A program made the translations under genes and the position numbers. Of a DNA stretch of 64,000 nucleotides, positions 25,991-34,236 are shown piece by piece; within the stretch, counting starts at the first letter, position 1; the number at the start of each line of letters is the position of its first letter. Origin of the DNA: Desulfuromonadaceae bacterium (GTDB taxonomy: Bacteria; Desulfobacterota; Desulfuromonadia; Geobacterales; Pseudopelobacteraceae); NCBI GenBank assembly GCA_028712075.1, contig JAQTQX010000006.1:62001-126000 (forward strand), read 5' to 3'. A model generated the notes under the pieces. That model saw only the letters and a program-made list of their open reading frames with translations, searched no databases and was not told the DNA's origin.

Positions 25991-26193
25991 GACTTTTTCA
26001 GGCTTTTCAAGGATTAATCCTCTCTGCACCCCGTGCCTTGTGTTTATTCGAATGCTGGTTTGCCTGCACCCTGTCCGCTTACCCCTCGCCTCTGCTTTAT
26101 AGTCTCTTTGTTTTTGGCACGCTCCGTGTAAACACAACGCAATCTAATACTGGCTTCAATAAATGTACAAGACCACGAGGAAGGAGACGAGGT

Positions 26194-26676
26194 ATGGCAG
26201 AGACCATTGAAACAACCCAGTACCTGACATTCAATCTTGCTGACGAAGTGTTCGCGGTTGATGTCGGGAGAGTGCGGGAGATTCTGGAGATCACCAGTAT
26301 CACCAAGGTTCCTCAGACCCCCGATTTCATGCGCGGGGTCATCAACCTGCGCGGCAGCGTGGTTCCTGTCATTGACCTGCGGCTCAAGTTCGGCATGAAC
26401 GAAACCGAGCGCACCGTCAACACCTGCATCATTGTTGTCGAAGTGGCGATGGAGGGCGAAACCGTGGTGATTGGCTCCCTGGCAGATTCAGTGCAGGAAG
26501 TTATCGAGATGGAGCCGCAGCAGATCGAGGCGGCTCCGCATATCGGCACGCATCTCAACACAGACTTTATCAAGGGGATGGGCAAGCATGACAGCCGATT
26601 TGTCATGATCCTTGATATTGACAAAATTTTTTCCGGCGCAGAATTGGAAGCGGTAACCGGCGGTCAGTCAGCCTGA
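26194..26676 (+). CDS. cheW: CheW-type coupling protein (copy 1)
   Basis: The 160-residue SH3-like adaptor links MCP tips to CheA. Typical motifs are QYLTFNLADEVFAVDV, VREILEI and GVINLRGSVVPVIDLR. The ATG at 26194 follows AAGGAGACGAGG; the reading frame runs open further upstream, but that part lies in repeat DNA. It is closely similar to the second CheW at 28417, and the two flank an MCP, suggesting a cheW-MCP duplication. First gene of the chemosensory cluster. Confidence 0.95.
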   Translation: MAETIETTQYLTFNLADEVFAVDVGRVREILEITSITKVPQTPDFMRGVINLRGSVVPVIDLRLKFGMNETERTVNTCIIVVEVAMEGETVVIGSLADSVQEVIEMEPQQIEAAPHIGTHLNTDFIKGMGKHDSRFVMILDIDKIFSGAELEAVTGGQSA

Positions 26677-26718
26677 AATGGCGTAGAAATACAAATCCAT
26701 GTACGGGAGAAAATTACA

Positions 26719-28407
26719 ATGAGATGGTACAGCAACCTTAGAATCAGCGTGAAACTCTTATCGGCTTTTATCGTGGTGGCAATCATTTCCGGGATCATCG
26801 GCGCTGTCGGCGTCGTAGAACTCAGAAAAATGGATGCTGCCGGCACAAAAATGTATGAAAAAATTACCGTTCCAATTGGTCAGTTACAGGATGTTGCAAC
26901 GGCGTTTCAGAGAATACGGGTTAACACTCGCGATCTTATGCTGGCTGAAAACAAGAGTGACGAGGCAAAAGCCCTGGCAACTATAAAGGAGTTGCGCGGA
27001 GTTATTGACAAAGCCGCAGGAGAATTTGAAAAAACGATCCTTACTGATGACGGCAGGAAACTCTTTGAAACTTTTTCAAAGAGCCGCGCCGGCTACGCAG
27101 TCGTTCTTGAGAAGTTGACTGCTTTGTGTGAACAGAATCAGGAAAAAGAGGCGATTGCCTACATGAAAACACCCGCGGCGTTTCAGGCCGCTGTTGATGA
27201 AAACAACGCCATTGACGGCCTGGTTGATTCCAAGCTGAAACAGGCCAAGTTGACGGAAGAAGAGAATGGTGAAATTGCCAAGGCGGCGACACGGCTGATG
27301 ATCGGTTTTGCGGTTGCCGGTGTTATCCTGGCCATCCTGTTCGGTATCATTATTTCCAACATAATCAGCAACCCGCTCCGCAAGGGTGTTGTCTTTGCCC
27401 AGGCGGTTGCCGCCGGTGACCTGACCCAGAAAATAGATCTGGACCAGAAGGATGAAATCGGCCAGTTGGCCGCAGCCCTTAACGAAATGGTGGCCAAACT
27501 GAGCAGCATCGTCGGTGAAGTCATGGGCGCTTCCGACAACGTTGCCTCCGGCAGCCAGGAACTTTCTGCCACGGCCCAGCAGATGAGCCAGGGGGCTACT
27601 GAACAGGCCGCTTCTGCCGAAGAAATCTCCTCATCCATGGAAGAGATGGCCTCCAGTATCCGCCAGAATACCGATAACGCCATGCAGACCGAAAAAATCT
27701 CCATCAAGAGTTCCGTCGATGCCAAAGATGGTGGCAAAGCAGTGGTTGAAACCGTTGCCGCCATGAAGGAGATCGCCACCAAGATCGGCATTATCGAAGA
27801 GATCGCCCGCCAGACCAACCTGTTGGCCCTGAACGCTGCCATTGAAGCGGCCCGTGCCGGTGAGCACGGCAAAGGTTTTGCCGTGGTTGCCTCAGAAGTG
27901 CGCAAGCTTGCCGAACGGAGCCAATCGGCCGCCGGTGAGATATCGAGCCTTTCCAGCCGCAGTGTGGCGATAGCCGAGCAGGCGGGCGAGATGCTGACCA
28001 AGATGGTACCGGATATTCAGCGCACCGCCGAACTGGTGCAGGAAATCACCGCATCCAGCAAAGAGCAGGATAGCGGCGCCGAACAGATCAACAAGGCCAT
28101 TCAGCAGCTTGACCAGGTCATCCAGCAGAACGCCTCCGCCTCCGAAGAGATGGCCTCCACCTCTGAAGAACTTTCCAGTCAGGCAGAACAGCTGCAGCAT
28201 TCCATCAGCTTCTTCGATATCGGGAATGCGGGACGGCGTGCGGTATCAGCTGCTACGGCCCGCAAACCTGCCCACAAGGTTCAGATCGCCCACGCCAGTA
28301 AAAGTGCGGCGCAGCAGCCGGCAAAGCACACCCCAGGCGGCGGCGTAAACCTGCAGCTTGGCCAGGCCGGTCCGGATCATCTGGATGATGAGTTTGAGAA
28401 ATTTTAG
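26719..28407 (+). CDS. Methyl-accepting chemotaxis protein with C-terminal tether
   Basis: The 562-residue receptor has TM1 (~10-32), a four-helix-bundle-like periplasmic domain (~33-190), TM2 (~192-214), HAMP, and a long signalling coiled coil with tip [21 protein letters not shown] flexible, Ala/Lys/Gln-rich tail (~500-545) ends in LDDEFEKF; the last five residues EFEKF fit the x-[HFYW]-x-x-[HFYW] rule for CheR/CheB docking pentapeptides. The cytoplasmic half is nearly identical to the MCP at 32001 while the sensor halves differ, pointing to duplication or gene conversion. Confidence 0.95.
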   Translation: MRWYSNLRISVKLLSAFIVVAIISGIIGAVGVVELRKMDAAGTKMYEKITVPIGQLQDVATAFQRIRVNTRDLMLAENKSDEAKALATIKELRGVIDKAAGEFEKTILTDDGRKLFETFSKSRAGYAVVLEKLTALCEQNQEKEAIAYMKTPAAFQAAVDENNAIDGLVDSKLKQAKLTEEENGEIAKAATRLMIGFAVAGVILAILFGIIISNIISNPLRKGVVFAQAVAAGDLTQKIDLDQKDEIGQLAAALNEMVAKLSSIVGEVMGASDNVASGSQELSATAQQMSQGATEQAASAEEISSSMEEMASSIRQNTDNAMQTEKISIKSSVDAKDGGKAVVETVAAMKEIATKIGIIEEIARQTNLLALNAAIEAARAGEHGKGFAVVASEVRKLAERSQSAAGEISSLSSRSVAIAEQAGEMLTKMVPDIQRTAELVQEITASSKEQDSGAEQINKAIQQLDQVIQQNASASEEMASTSEELSSQAEQLQHSISFFDIGNAGRRAVSAATARKPAHKVQIAHASKSAAQQPAKHTPGGGVNLQLGQAGPDHLDDEFEKF

Positions 28408-28416
28408 GGGGCGACC

Positions 28417-28908
28417 ATGAGCATATCAATAATCACGGAAACAACCCAATACCTGACCTTCAAACTCGACGAGGAAGTTTTTGCGCTTGATGTGGCCAAG
28501 GTGCGGGAAATTCTTGAATACACCACTGTTACCAAAGTGCCACAGACCCCCGATTTCATGCGCGGGGTCATCAACCTGCGGGGGAGCGTGGTGCCGGTGA
28601 TCGACTTGCGCCTTAAATTCGGCATGAGCGCAACAGAGCAGAGCGTCAACACCTGCATCATCGTAACAGAGGTGGATATGGAGGGTGAAACCATCCTGCT
28701 GGGAGTCCTGGCCGATTCGGTGCAGGAGGTGAACGAGATGGAACCTGCCCAGATCGAGGCCGCGCCACACATAGGGACACGGCTCAACACAGATTTCATC
28801 AAGGGAATGGGGAAACAGGACGGCAACTTTGTGATGATTCTGGATATTGACCGGGTTTTTACCTCGATTGACCTTTCAAGCTTCAACGAGTTGGATCTGG
28901 CTGCTTGA
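28417..28908 (+). CDS. cheW: CheW-type coupling protein (copy 2)
   Basis: The 163-residue CheW is a paralogue of the copy at 26194, sharing QYLTFKLDEEVFALDV, PQTPDFMRGVINLRGSVV and the C-terminal HIGTRLNTDFIKGMGK segment. The start at 28417 has AGGGGG upstream, 9 bases after the MCP stop. Two CheW copies beside two near-identical MCP signalling domains suggest they build the same CheA array. Confidence 0.95.
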   Translation: MSISIITETTQYLTFKLDEEVFALDVAKVREILEYTTVTKVPQTPDFMRGVINLRGSVVPVIDLRLKFGMSATEQSVNTCIIVTEVDMEGETILLGVLADSVQEVNEMEPAQIEAAPHIGTRLNTDFIKGMGKQDGNFVMILDIDRVFTSIDLSSFNELDLAA

Positions 28909-28950
28909 AAAAACACAAGTACGATTGCTGACAACCATCTGGAGACTACC

Positions 28951-29913
28951 ATGGCAACGTCGGAAATTTTATTGGAAACAGGCACCAACGAGCTGGAAAT
29001 ACTTGAGTTTTATATTGATGAAACCAGTGCTGCAGGGGAACAGGAACGGGTCTATTTCGGCATGAACGTCGCGAAGGTGATGCAGGTGATCGAGAATCCG
29101 AACCTTGCCCCCTGTGATTATGCACAGCATCCATCGTTTCTGGGAGTCATTCCGCTTCGAGAGCATATTCTGCCGATAATCGACCTGAGCGTCTGGTTGG
29201 GCATGGATCGAACGGACAGCAATTTTGACCTGATCATTGCCACCGAATTCAGCCAGGCGGTCAACGGCTTTCTGGTCTCCGGTGTTACAGAGATTCTCCG
29301 GGTCGGCTGGGGTCAGGTCAAACCGCCCGGCACGTTTTTGTCGAAATTTGCCAAAGCAGCCATTATCGGCACGGTTGAGCATGACAACCGCTTCATCCAA
29401 CTGCTTGACATGGAGAGCATCATTTCCGATCTCGATCCAAATATGATGAAGGATGCCGGGATCAGCGAAGTGCGTGCCAAACAGCAGTATCCGGTACTCA
29501 TCGCCGATGATTCCCAGACCATACTCGACATGGTCACCCGGAATCTGCGAGCAGCCAACTTCAGGCCGATTACCGCTTCGAACGGCCAGGAAGCATGGGA
29601 TTTGCTCTGCAAACTTCGAGAACGGGCAGAGAACGAACATCTGGATATCCATGATCTGGTGCGTATCGTGATCTCCGATATCGAGATGCCGATGCTTGAC
29701 GGATTTACCCTGACCAAGCGTATCAAGGAAGATCCGCAGCTGGGCAAAATTCCGGTCATACTCTATTCATCCATCATCACTGACGAACTTCGCCACAAGG
29801 GTGAATTCGTCAAGGCTGACGATCAGGTGTCAAAGCCGGAACTGCATGAAATGGCCCGGCGGGCGATTGATCTTATCGAAGCGGCGGCAGCGGCAGCGAC
29901 GGTAACTGTATGA
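28951..29913 (+). CDS. cheV: CheV-type CheW-receiver fusion (copy 1)
   Basis: The 320-residue protein joins a CheW-like adaptor (~1-165; FYIDETS, GVIPLREHILPIIDL) to a receiver (~180-310; LIADDSQTILDMV, Asp in VISDIEMPMLDG, conserved Lys in QVSKPELH). CheV docks at receptor arrays and is thought to tune CheA by taking phosphate through its receiver. Its stop overlaps the start of the Hpt gene by four bases (ATGA). Confidence 0.95.
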   Translation: MATSEILLETGTNELEILEFYIDETSAAGEQERVYFGMNVAKVMQVIENPNLAPCDYAQHPSFLGVIPLREHILPIIDLSVWLGMDRTDSNFDLIIATEFSQAVNGFLVSGVTEILRVGWGQVKPPGTFLSKFAKAAIIGTVEHDNRFIQLLDMESIISDLDPNMMKDAGISEVRAKQQYPVLIADDSQTILDMVTRNLRAANFRPITASNGQEAWDLLCKLRERAENEHLDIHDLVRIVISDIEMPMLDGFTLTKRIKEDPQLGKIPVILYSSIITDELRHKGEFVKADDQVSKPELHEMARRAIDLIEAAAAAATVTV

Positions 29914-30314
29914 AAAAAATCGACCATGAATCGCTTGCAACGTTTGCCGAGGAATCCGCTCTTCGCCTGGCCAGGATAGCTGACAAGCTGGAGCTTCTTG
30001 CCGGCACAGGACCGGTAGATATGGAGCTGCTGCACGGTATCTTCAGGGACACCCATTCCCTGAAAAGTGCGGCAAACCTGCTCACACTCGGGACGGTGGA
30101 ACAGATCGCCCATAAGCTCGAAGACATACTGGAGTCGCTCCGCAGCGGGCAGGATCTGCCCGATGAACAACTCATCGACATCCTGAGTGCCGGTTACACC
30201 CGGATTGAGCAGCTTTTGAAAAACACGCATGTGTTGCCGTTGATAGACCCGGACAAAGAAATAGCCGCCATTGACGCCAGGCTTCTTGCCCGGCGCAGTA
30301 CAGGAAGGAGATAG
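29910..30314 (+). CDS. Stand-alone Hpt phosphotransfer protein
   Basis: The 134-residue protein is mostly one helical histidine-phosphotransfer domain. The Hpt motif RDTHSLKSAANLL supplies the phospho-His, followed by IAHKLEDILE. There is no kinase or receiver. It is translationally coupled to cheV, so a phosphorelay between Hpt and the CheV or other receivers of the cluster is plausible; CheA carries its own P1 Hpt, so this is an extra node. Partner choice is inference. Confidence 0.85.
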   Translation: MKKIDHESLATFAEESALRLARIADKLELLAGTGPVDMELLHGIFRDTHSLKSAANLLTLGTVEQIAHKLEDILESLRSGQDLPDEQLIDILSAGYTRIEQLLKNTHVLPLIDPDKEIAAIDARLLARRSTGRR

Positions 30315-30317
30315 GTT

Positions 30318-30722
30318 ATGGAGGCTGTTTCTTCATCTGTCGTAACAAAGCGTCTCAACGGTGACTGGACCATTACGGGAGTCGTACAACAGGTGACATG
30401 CCTGACGGAGTCACGTCATGGCGACTCCCGGAGCGGCGGTACTGTATCCATCGATTGCAGCGGCATAGAGAAAATCGACCTGAGCGGCATCGAGCTGCTT
30501 GGTACGTGGCTTCATTGCATCCAACTGAGTGGCCGGCGTCCTGAACTTCTCAACATACCTGATCACATGCGTGAAACCGGGAAGTATCAGGGTAGCAACG
30601 AATTGAAAAAGTGGAGTGGCCGCATGGCAAGTATTCAGTTGCCTGCGGGAACCACGGTACCCGGCAATAAGCGAGAAGCAAATTTAAAGGAGGATTTGCA
30701 TTATGAAACTGGAAGAAATTAA
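30318..30722 (+). CDS. STAS-domain protein
   Basis: The 134-residue protein contains a STAS fold segment (~40-90: VSIDCSGIEKIDLSGIELLG), with Ser in DLSG at the position phosphorylated in SpoIIAA-type anti-sigma antagonists. It starts 3 bases after the Hpt gene. The last ~35 residues have no family look, and the stop lies 20 bases inside the next small gene, so a late frameshift or relaxed C-terminus is possible. STAS proteins in chemotaxis operons are seen in related genomes; their role is unclear. Confidence 0.7.
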   Translation: MEAVSSSVVTKRLNGDWTITGVVQQVTCLTESRHGDSRSGGTVSIDCSGIEKIDLSGIELLGTWLHCIQLSGRRPELLNIPDHMRETGKYQGSNELKKWSGRMASIQLPAGTTVPGNKREANLKEDLHYETGRN

Positions 30723-30882
30723 AGCAATCGCGCAACAGTACGGCATCAAGGTTGGCAAGATGAAGAAGTCGGAGCTGGTGCGGGCCATCCAGAGCGCCGA
30801 GGGAAATATGCAATGCTTTGAAACAGGCAACGTGGCAACCTGCGGGCAAACCGGCTGCAGGTGGTTTGGAATCTGTTCATAG
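30703..30882 (+). CDS. SAP-like Cys-containing microprotein (59 aa)
   Basis: This short gene overlaps the STAS gene end by 20 bases in another frame and has an excellent AAAGGAGG site 9 bases before the ATG. The first ~35 residues form a helix-hinge-helix of SAP type (IKAIAQQYGIKVGKMKKSEL, then VRAIQSAEGN). The rest holds four Cys (QCF, ATCGQTGCRW, ICS end), possibly a small metal site. Similar SAP-plus-Cys miniproteins occur in Geobacter-like genomes; function unknown. SAP domains often bind nucleic acids, which would be odd inside a chemosensory operon. Confidence 0.72.
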   Translation: MKLEEIKAIAQQYGIKVGKMKKSELVRAIQSAEGNMQCFETGNVATCGQTGCRWFGICS

Positions 30883-30919
30883 TGACTTTTTGAATCAACC
30901 ATGTGAGAGGAGAAAAATT

Positions 30920-31840
30920 ATGAAGATGTTCAACTGTATGAAGTTCGGATCACGTCTGGTATCGGGGATTGCACTTTCTGCGCTGATCGCATTGGGTGGA
31001 CGCGTGGAGCTGGGACGTGCGGAAAGCGGCGTTGACAAGCGGATCGAAGAGTTCAAGGCGGGGATGCATAAGGATGCCGCGCATGGTGAAGAGGGGAAGG
31101 CAGCGACCGCTGCTCATGGCGAAGAGAAGAAACCGGCGGCACATACTCCGGCCAAAAAAGAGAAGCATGCTGCGCCAAAGGCGGCTGTTCACAAAGCCCC
31201 GGCGGCACACGCTGCTGCGGGTGGCCATGGTGGCCATGCCGTCGCCATGGACGCCGATGAAGCGCTCAAACAGCTCATGGAAGGAAACAGGCGGTATGCA
31301 TCAGGCCAGGCAAAAGGCCCCAACCGGTCGGCTGTCAGACGCAGTGAGCTTGCCGGGGGGCAAAACCCTATTGCGGTGGTCGTCAGTTGTTCCGACTCGC
31401 GGGTACCGCCCGAGCTGCTGTTCGACCAGGGATTCGGCGATATATTCGCGATACGGATTGCCGGAAACATCGTTGATGCCAATGCGCTGGGGAGTATCGA
31501 GTACGCGGTGGACCATCTCGGCACAAAACTCATTGTCGTACTGGGGCATGAGCGCTGCGGCGCAGTCACCGCTGCCCTGCAAGGGGGAGTGGCGCCGGGT
31601 AACATCAAGAGCATCGTAGACGGCATACAACCGGCCATTGAAAAGGGGAAAGCCCGCTATACCGGGCACGGCGAGCTGCTTGATTCCTGTATCCTGGCGA
31701 ACGTCAAAATGGTTGCGGAAAAAATCCGCAAGAGCCCGCCGATCCTTTCGGAAAAAGTCGAGGACGGCATGCTGAAGGTTGTCGGCGCCTACTACGACCT
31801 GGATAGCGGTGCGGTGAACATGACCTACATGCCAAATTGA
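30920..31840 (+). CDS. Exported beta-class carbonic anhydrase with His/Ala/Lys linker
   Basis: The 306-residue protein starts at ATG 30920 (GAGGAG upstream); an open frame back to 30818 overlaps the previous gene. A signal peptide (~1-35, [12 protein letters not shown] core) is followed by a ~75-residue His/Ala/Lys/Pro-rich linker and then a beta-carbonic anhydrase domain: [11 protein letters not shown] and LGHERCGAV supply the zinc Cys-Asp-His-Cys ligands. It should hydrate CO2 in the periplasm. Its place between signalling genes and directly before an MCP raises the idea of CO2/bicarbonate sensing, which is inference only. Confidence 0.9.
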   Translation: MKMFNCMKFGSRLVSGIALSALIALGGRVELGRAESGVDKRIEEFKAGMHKDAAHGEEGKAATAAHGEEKKPAAHTPAKKEKHAAPKAAVHKAPAAHAAAGGHGGHAVAMDADEALKQLMEGNRRYASGQAKGPNRSAVRRSELAGGQNPIAVVVSCSDSRVPPELLFDQGFGDIFAIRIAGNIVDANALGSIEYAVDHLGTKLIVVLGHERCGAVTAALQGGVAPGNIKSIVDGIQPAIEKGKARYTGHGELLDSCILANVKMVAEKIRKSPPILSEKVEDGMLKVVGAYYDLDSGAVNMTYMPN

Positions 31841-31847
31841 CGGTTTC

Positions 31848-31960
31848 GTAGGGGCGTATCCTTGTGATCGCCCTGGTGGAGTTGCCGATCCCATTGCCAC
31901 TGCCACCCAAAGGCGGGCGAACACGAGGAAAGGCGGGCGAACACAAGGTATCGCCCCTAC
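31848..31960. mobile_element. MITE-like element with 26-bp imperfect terminal inverted repeats
   Basis: The left arm 31848-31873 and right arm 31935-31960 are inverted copies over 26 bases with four mismatches (left begins GTAGGGGCGTATC, right ends GTATCGCCCCTAC). Inside the right part AGGCGGGCGAACACRAGG is tandemly repeated at 31911 and 31931 (period 20). No ORF of its own. It fills the space between the carbonic anhydrase gene and the next MCP. Confidence 0.65.
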
Positions 31961-32000
31961 AGGCGACACAAATTACAATAAACAACCCAAGGAGATCGCC

Positions 32001-33746
32001 ATGAACATCATGAAAAATATGAAAATAGGCACCAAGATTCTCGGCCTTGTCGGCATTCTGATCATCATGATGGGTGCCCTGGCCGGATACGGCATACTGA
32101 AAATGAAGAGCGTCGGCGATGAAATAAAGTCGCTGGATGAACAGGAAATCCCCCTTTCGGCAATGATCAACGAAGCCGCCGGAATGCAGAAAGAACAGGA
32201 GGTCCTGTTCCAGAAAACCGTTCGCCTGGGGATCACCAATCAGCATGAGGAGCTGAAGAAAACTGCGGAGGAGTTCGATAAAGTGGCGAAAGAGGCGGAC
32301 GTGCTGCTGACGAAGTGTGATGCCATCGTGGAGAAGTCACTCAAGGAGACAGCCGGAGACGCGGCAGCCCAGAAGGAACTTAAGGAAGTAAGCGAGCATC
32401 TGAAAGAGGTGGAGAATGAATACAAGGGCTTTGATAAAGAAGCCGACGAGGTGTTTACCCTGCTCGAAGAGGGAAAACTGGGTGCGGCGGCAGCCCTTGA
32501 GGAAAAGGTGGAGAAAGAAGGAGCAACGCTCGACGCCGCTCTCAGTGTCTTTGTTAAATTAATCGACAAGAACGTTGACGAGACGACCAAAAAGATCGAG
32601 GAGGATGAGGCGCTGGCGATCAAGATGATGGCAATATTCACCGTAGTAGCGCTGTTTCTTGGCTTTGGCATCGGGATTTTTGTTACCCGCGGCATCACGC
32701 GTCCCATCAATGAAGCGCTCGGTGTTGCCAATTCCCTATCGCAGGGGGATCTGACCATATCGGTCGAATCAAACTCCAGGGACGAAACCGGCCAGATGAT
32801 GGCGGCCCTGAGTAATATGGTTGAAAAACTCAAACAGGTGGTCGGTGACGTGATAGGCGCTACCAACAACGTCGCCTCGGGAAGCCAGGAACTGTCTGCC
32901 ACTGCCCAGCAGATGTCTCAGGGGGCAACCGAGCAGGCCGCCAGCGTCGAGGAGATATCCTCCTCGATGGAAGAGATGGCCTCCAGCATCAAACAGAATG
33001 CCGACAACTCCAGCCAGACAGAAAAAATCGCCATCAAGAGCGCAGTCGATGCCAAAGATGGCGGCAACTCCGTCACCGAAACCGTTGCGGCCATGAAGGA
33101 GATCGCCACCAAGATCTCGATCATCGAAGAGATCGCCCGCCAGACCAACCTGCTGGCGCTGAACGCCGCCATCGAGGCGGCCCGGGCCGGAGAACACGGC
33201 AAAGGTTTTGCCGTGGTAGCCAGTGAAGTCAGAAAACTGGCCGAGCGGAGCCAGACCGCGGCCGGCGAAATCAGCACGCTCTCGTCACGCAGCGTCCAGG
33301 TGGCCGAAACCGCCGGTGAAATGCTGAACAAGATGGTGCCGGACATCCAGAAGACCGCCGAACTGGTGCAGGAGATCAGCGCTTCCAGCCGTGAACAGGA
33401 TAGCGGCGCCGAACAGATCAGCAAGGCTGTGCAGCAGTTGGACACGGTCATCCAGCAGAACGCCTCGGCCTCGGAAGAGATGGCTTCCACCTCCGAGGAG
33501 CTTGCCAGCCAGGCAGACCTGCTGAAAGACTCGATCAGCTTCTTCCGGGTAGAGAGTGGAGGCTCCCGGCAGACGACGGCACGCGCGGCGCACGTTCCGC
33601 AGCACAAGGCCCAGGTGGCCCATATCGGCCACGGTCATAAAGATGCGGAAGCGACAGAAAAGAAAAAGGGGAGCAGCAAAGGCGTTCACCTCCAGCTTGG
33701 CCAGGCCGGTCCGGATCATCTGGATGACGAGTTTGAAAAGTACTGA
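32001..33746 (+). CDS. Methyl-accepting chemotaxis protein with C-terminal tether (second copy)
   Basis: The 581-residue receptor has TM1 (~12-32), a highly charged helical periplasmic domain (~33-205, Glu/Lys-rich coiled-coil style), TM2 (~208-230), HAMP and a signalling domain nearly identical to that of the MCP at 26719 (tip [20 protein letters not shown]). A His/Lys-rich flexible tail ends [13 protein letters not shown] fits the CheR/CheB docking pentapeptide rule. It follows an exported carbonic anhydrase gene across a MITE-like element. Confidence 0.95.
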   Translation: MNIMKNMKIGTKILGLVGILIIMMGALAGYGILKMKSVGDEIKSLDEQEIPLSAMINEAAGMQKEQEVLFQKTVRLGITNQHEELKKTAEEFDKVAKEADVLLTKCDAIVEKSLKETAGDAAAQKELKEVSEHLKEVENEYKGFDKEADEVFTLLEEGKLGAAAALEEKVEKEGATLDAALSVFVKLIDKNVDETTKKIEEDEALAIKMMAIFTVVALFLGFGIGIFVTRGITRPINEALGVANSLSQGDLTISVESNSRDETGQMMAALSNMVEKLKQVVGDVIGATNNVASGSQELSATAQQMSQGATEQAASVEEISSSMEEMASSIKQNADNSSQTEKIAIKSAVDAKDGGNSVTETVAAMKEIATKISIIEEIARQTNLLALNAAIEAARAGEHGKGFAVVASEVRKLAERSQTAAGEISTLSSRSVQVAETAGEMLNKMVPDIQKTAELVQEISASSREQDSGAEQISKAVQQLDTVIQQNASASEEMASTSEELASQADLLKDSISFFRVESGGSRQTTARAAHVPQHKAQVAHIGHGHKDAEATEKKKGSSKGVHLQLGQAGPDHLDDEFEKY

Positions 33747-33754
33747 CGGTTTGT

Positions 33755-33785
33755 GACAGCGGCGGGATCTTTTTCTGCCGCTGTC
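33755..33785 (+). terminator. Strong hairpin after the second MCP
   Basis: GACAGCGGC (33755-33763) and GCCGCTGTC (33777-33785) are perfect inverted repeats with a 13-base loop that itself contains a T-run. No U-tract follows the stem, so termination would be rho-dependent or partial; it may instead protect the upstream mRNA. Confidence 0.5.
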
Positions 33786-33814
33786 GCGTAATTACGGACC
33801 ACTTCTATTGAACT

Positions 33815-34189
33815 ATGAAAAAAACGTGTGATAATAAAAACTCGGTTCCACCTTCAGATATTTCACAGACACTGGCCGCTCTGGCGGGCGGCATGGCTGA
33901 TGATTTCAATAATATTCTGACGGTTGTTCTGGGAGCCTGTTCTCTGATCGATGTGGACGATCCGAGGAATGCCGAATTGTTACAGTACGTGGCGCTGATC
34001 CGAACTTCTGCGGAGCGGGCGGCCACTCTATCAAACGAGTTGGTGCATGCTTGTGCGGAGAAAAATATGCCCCTTTCGCCGAATGTGAATACCAATTTAT
34101 CTACAGCACGTGACAAAGTAAAAAATGATGATAGAGTATCTTCCACACCCACTCCCCTTCCGACCTCTCCAGTGAAAGGGGAGGTGTAA
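33815..34189 (+). CDS. Truncated histidine-kinase dimerisation domain with His-to-Asp change
   Basis: The 124-residue frame matches only the HisKA-type dimerisation domain of hybrid kinases: GGMADDFNNILTVVLG where relatives read GG[IM]AHDFNN, so the phospho-accepting His is Asp. No ATPase domain follows; the last ~16 residues (TPTPLPTSPVKGEV) are encoded by an intergenic-type repeat that supplies the stop. It is therefore either a decaying kinase cut by a repeat or a dimerisation-domain decoy. No clear ribosome binding site precedes the ATG at 33815. Confidence 0.55.
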   Translation: MKKTCDNKNSVPPSDISQTLAALAGGMADDFNNILTVVLGACSLIDVDDPRNAELLQYVALIRTSAERAATLSNELVHACAEKNMPLSPNVNTNLSTARDKVKNDDRVSSTPTPLPTSPVKGEV

Positions 34190-34216
34190 ATCGAGAACTC
34201 CCCTCTCTTTGAGGGG
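34163..34216. repeat. Twin-hairpin repeat overlapping the truncated kinase gene
   Basis: ACCTCTCC/GGGGAGGT (34163-34185) and CCCCTC/GAGGGG (34200-34216) form two adjacent hairpins in the CTCCCC/GGGGAG style of the element at 25882-25990. The first one encodes the last residues and stop of the upstream frame. Confidence 0.6.
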
Positions 34217-34236
34217 AAGGGCACACAGGATTTGCC

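Larger units (their letters stand above)
25695..26193. other. Repeat-rich intergenic region before the che cluster
   Basis: The 499 bases hold a GGTTGAA heptamer run (25701-25718), a 16-base inverted repeat (25743-25784), and a composite hairpin element (25882-25990). The frame of cheW stays open upstream to 25981, but that extension is repeat-derived and has no ribosome binding site. The cluster promoter should lie between ~26000 and 26180; no convincing pair was found. Confidence 0.6.

Noticed and set aside
26110-26140. Possible -24 element TTGGCACG before cheW
   Set aside because: The -12 position reads GTGT and lacks the essential GC, so it is not a credible sigma-54 promoter.
25981-26193. 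In-frame 71-residue N-terminal extension of cheW
   Set aside because: It is encoded by the hairpin repeat and lacks a ribosome binding site, whereas AAGGAG lies just before ATG 26194.
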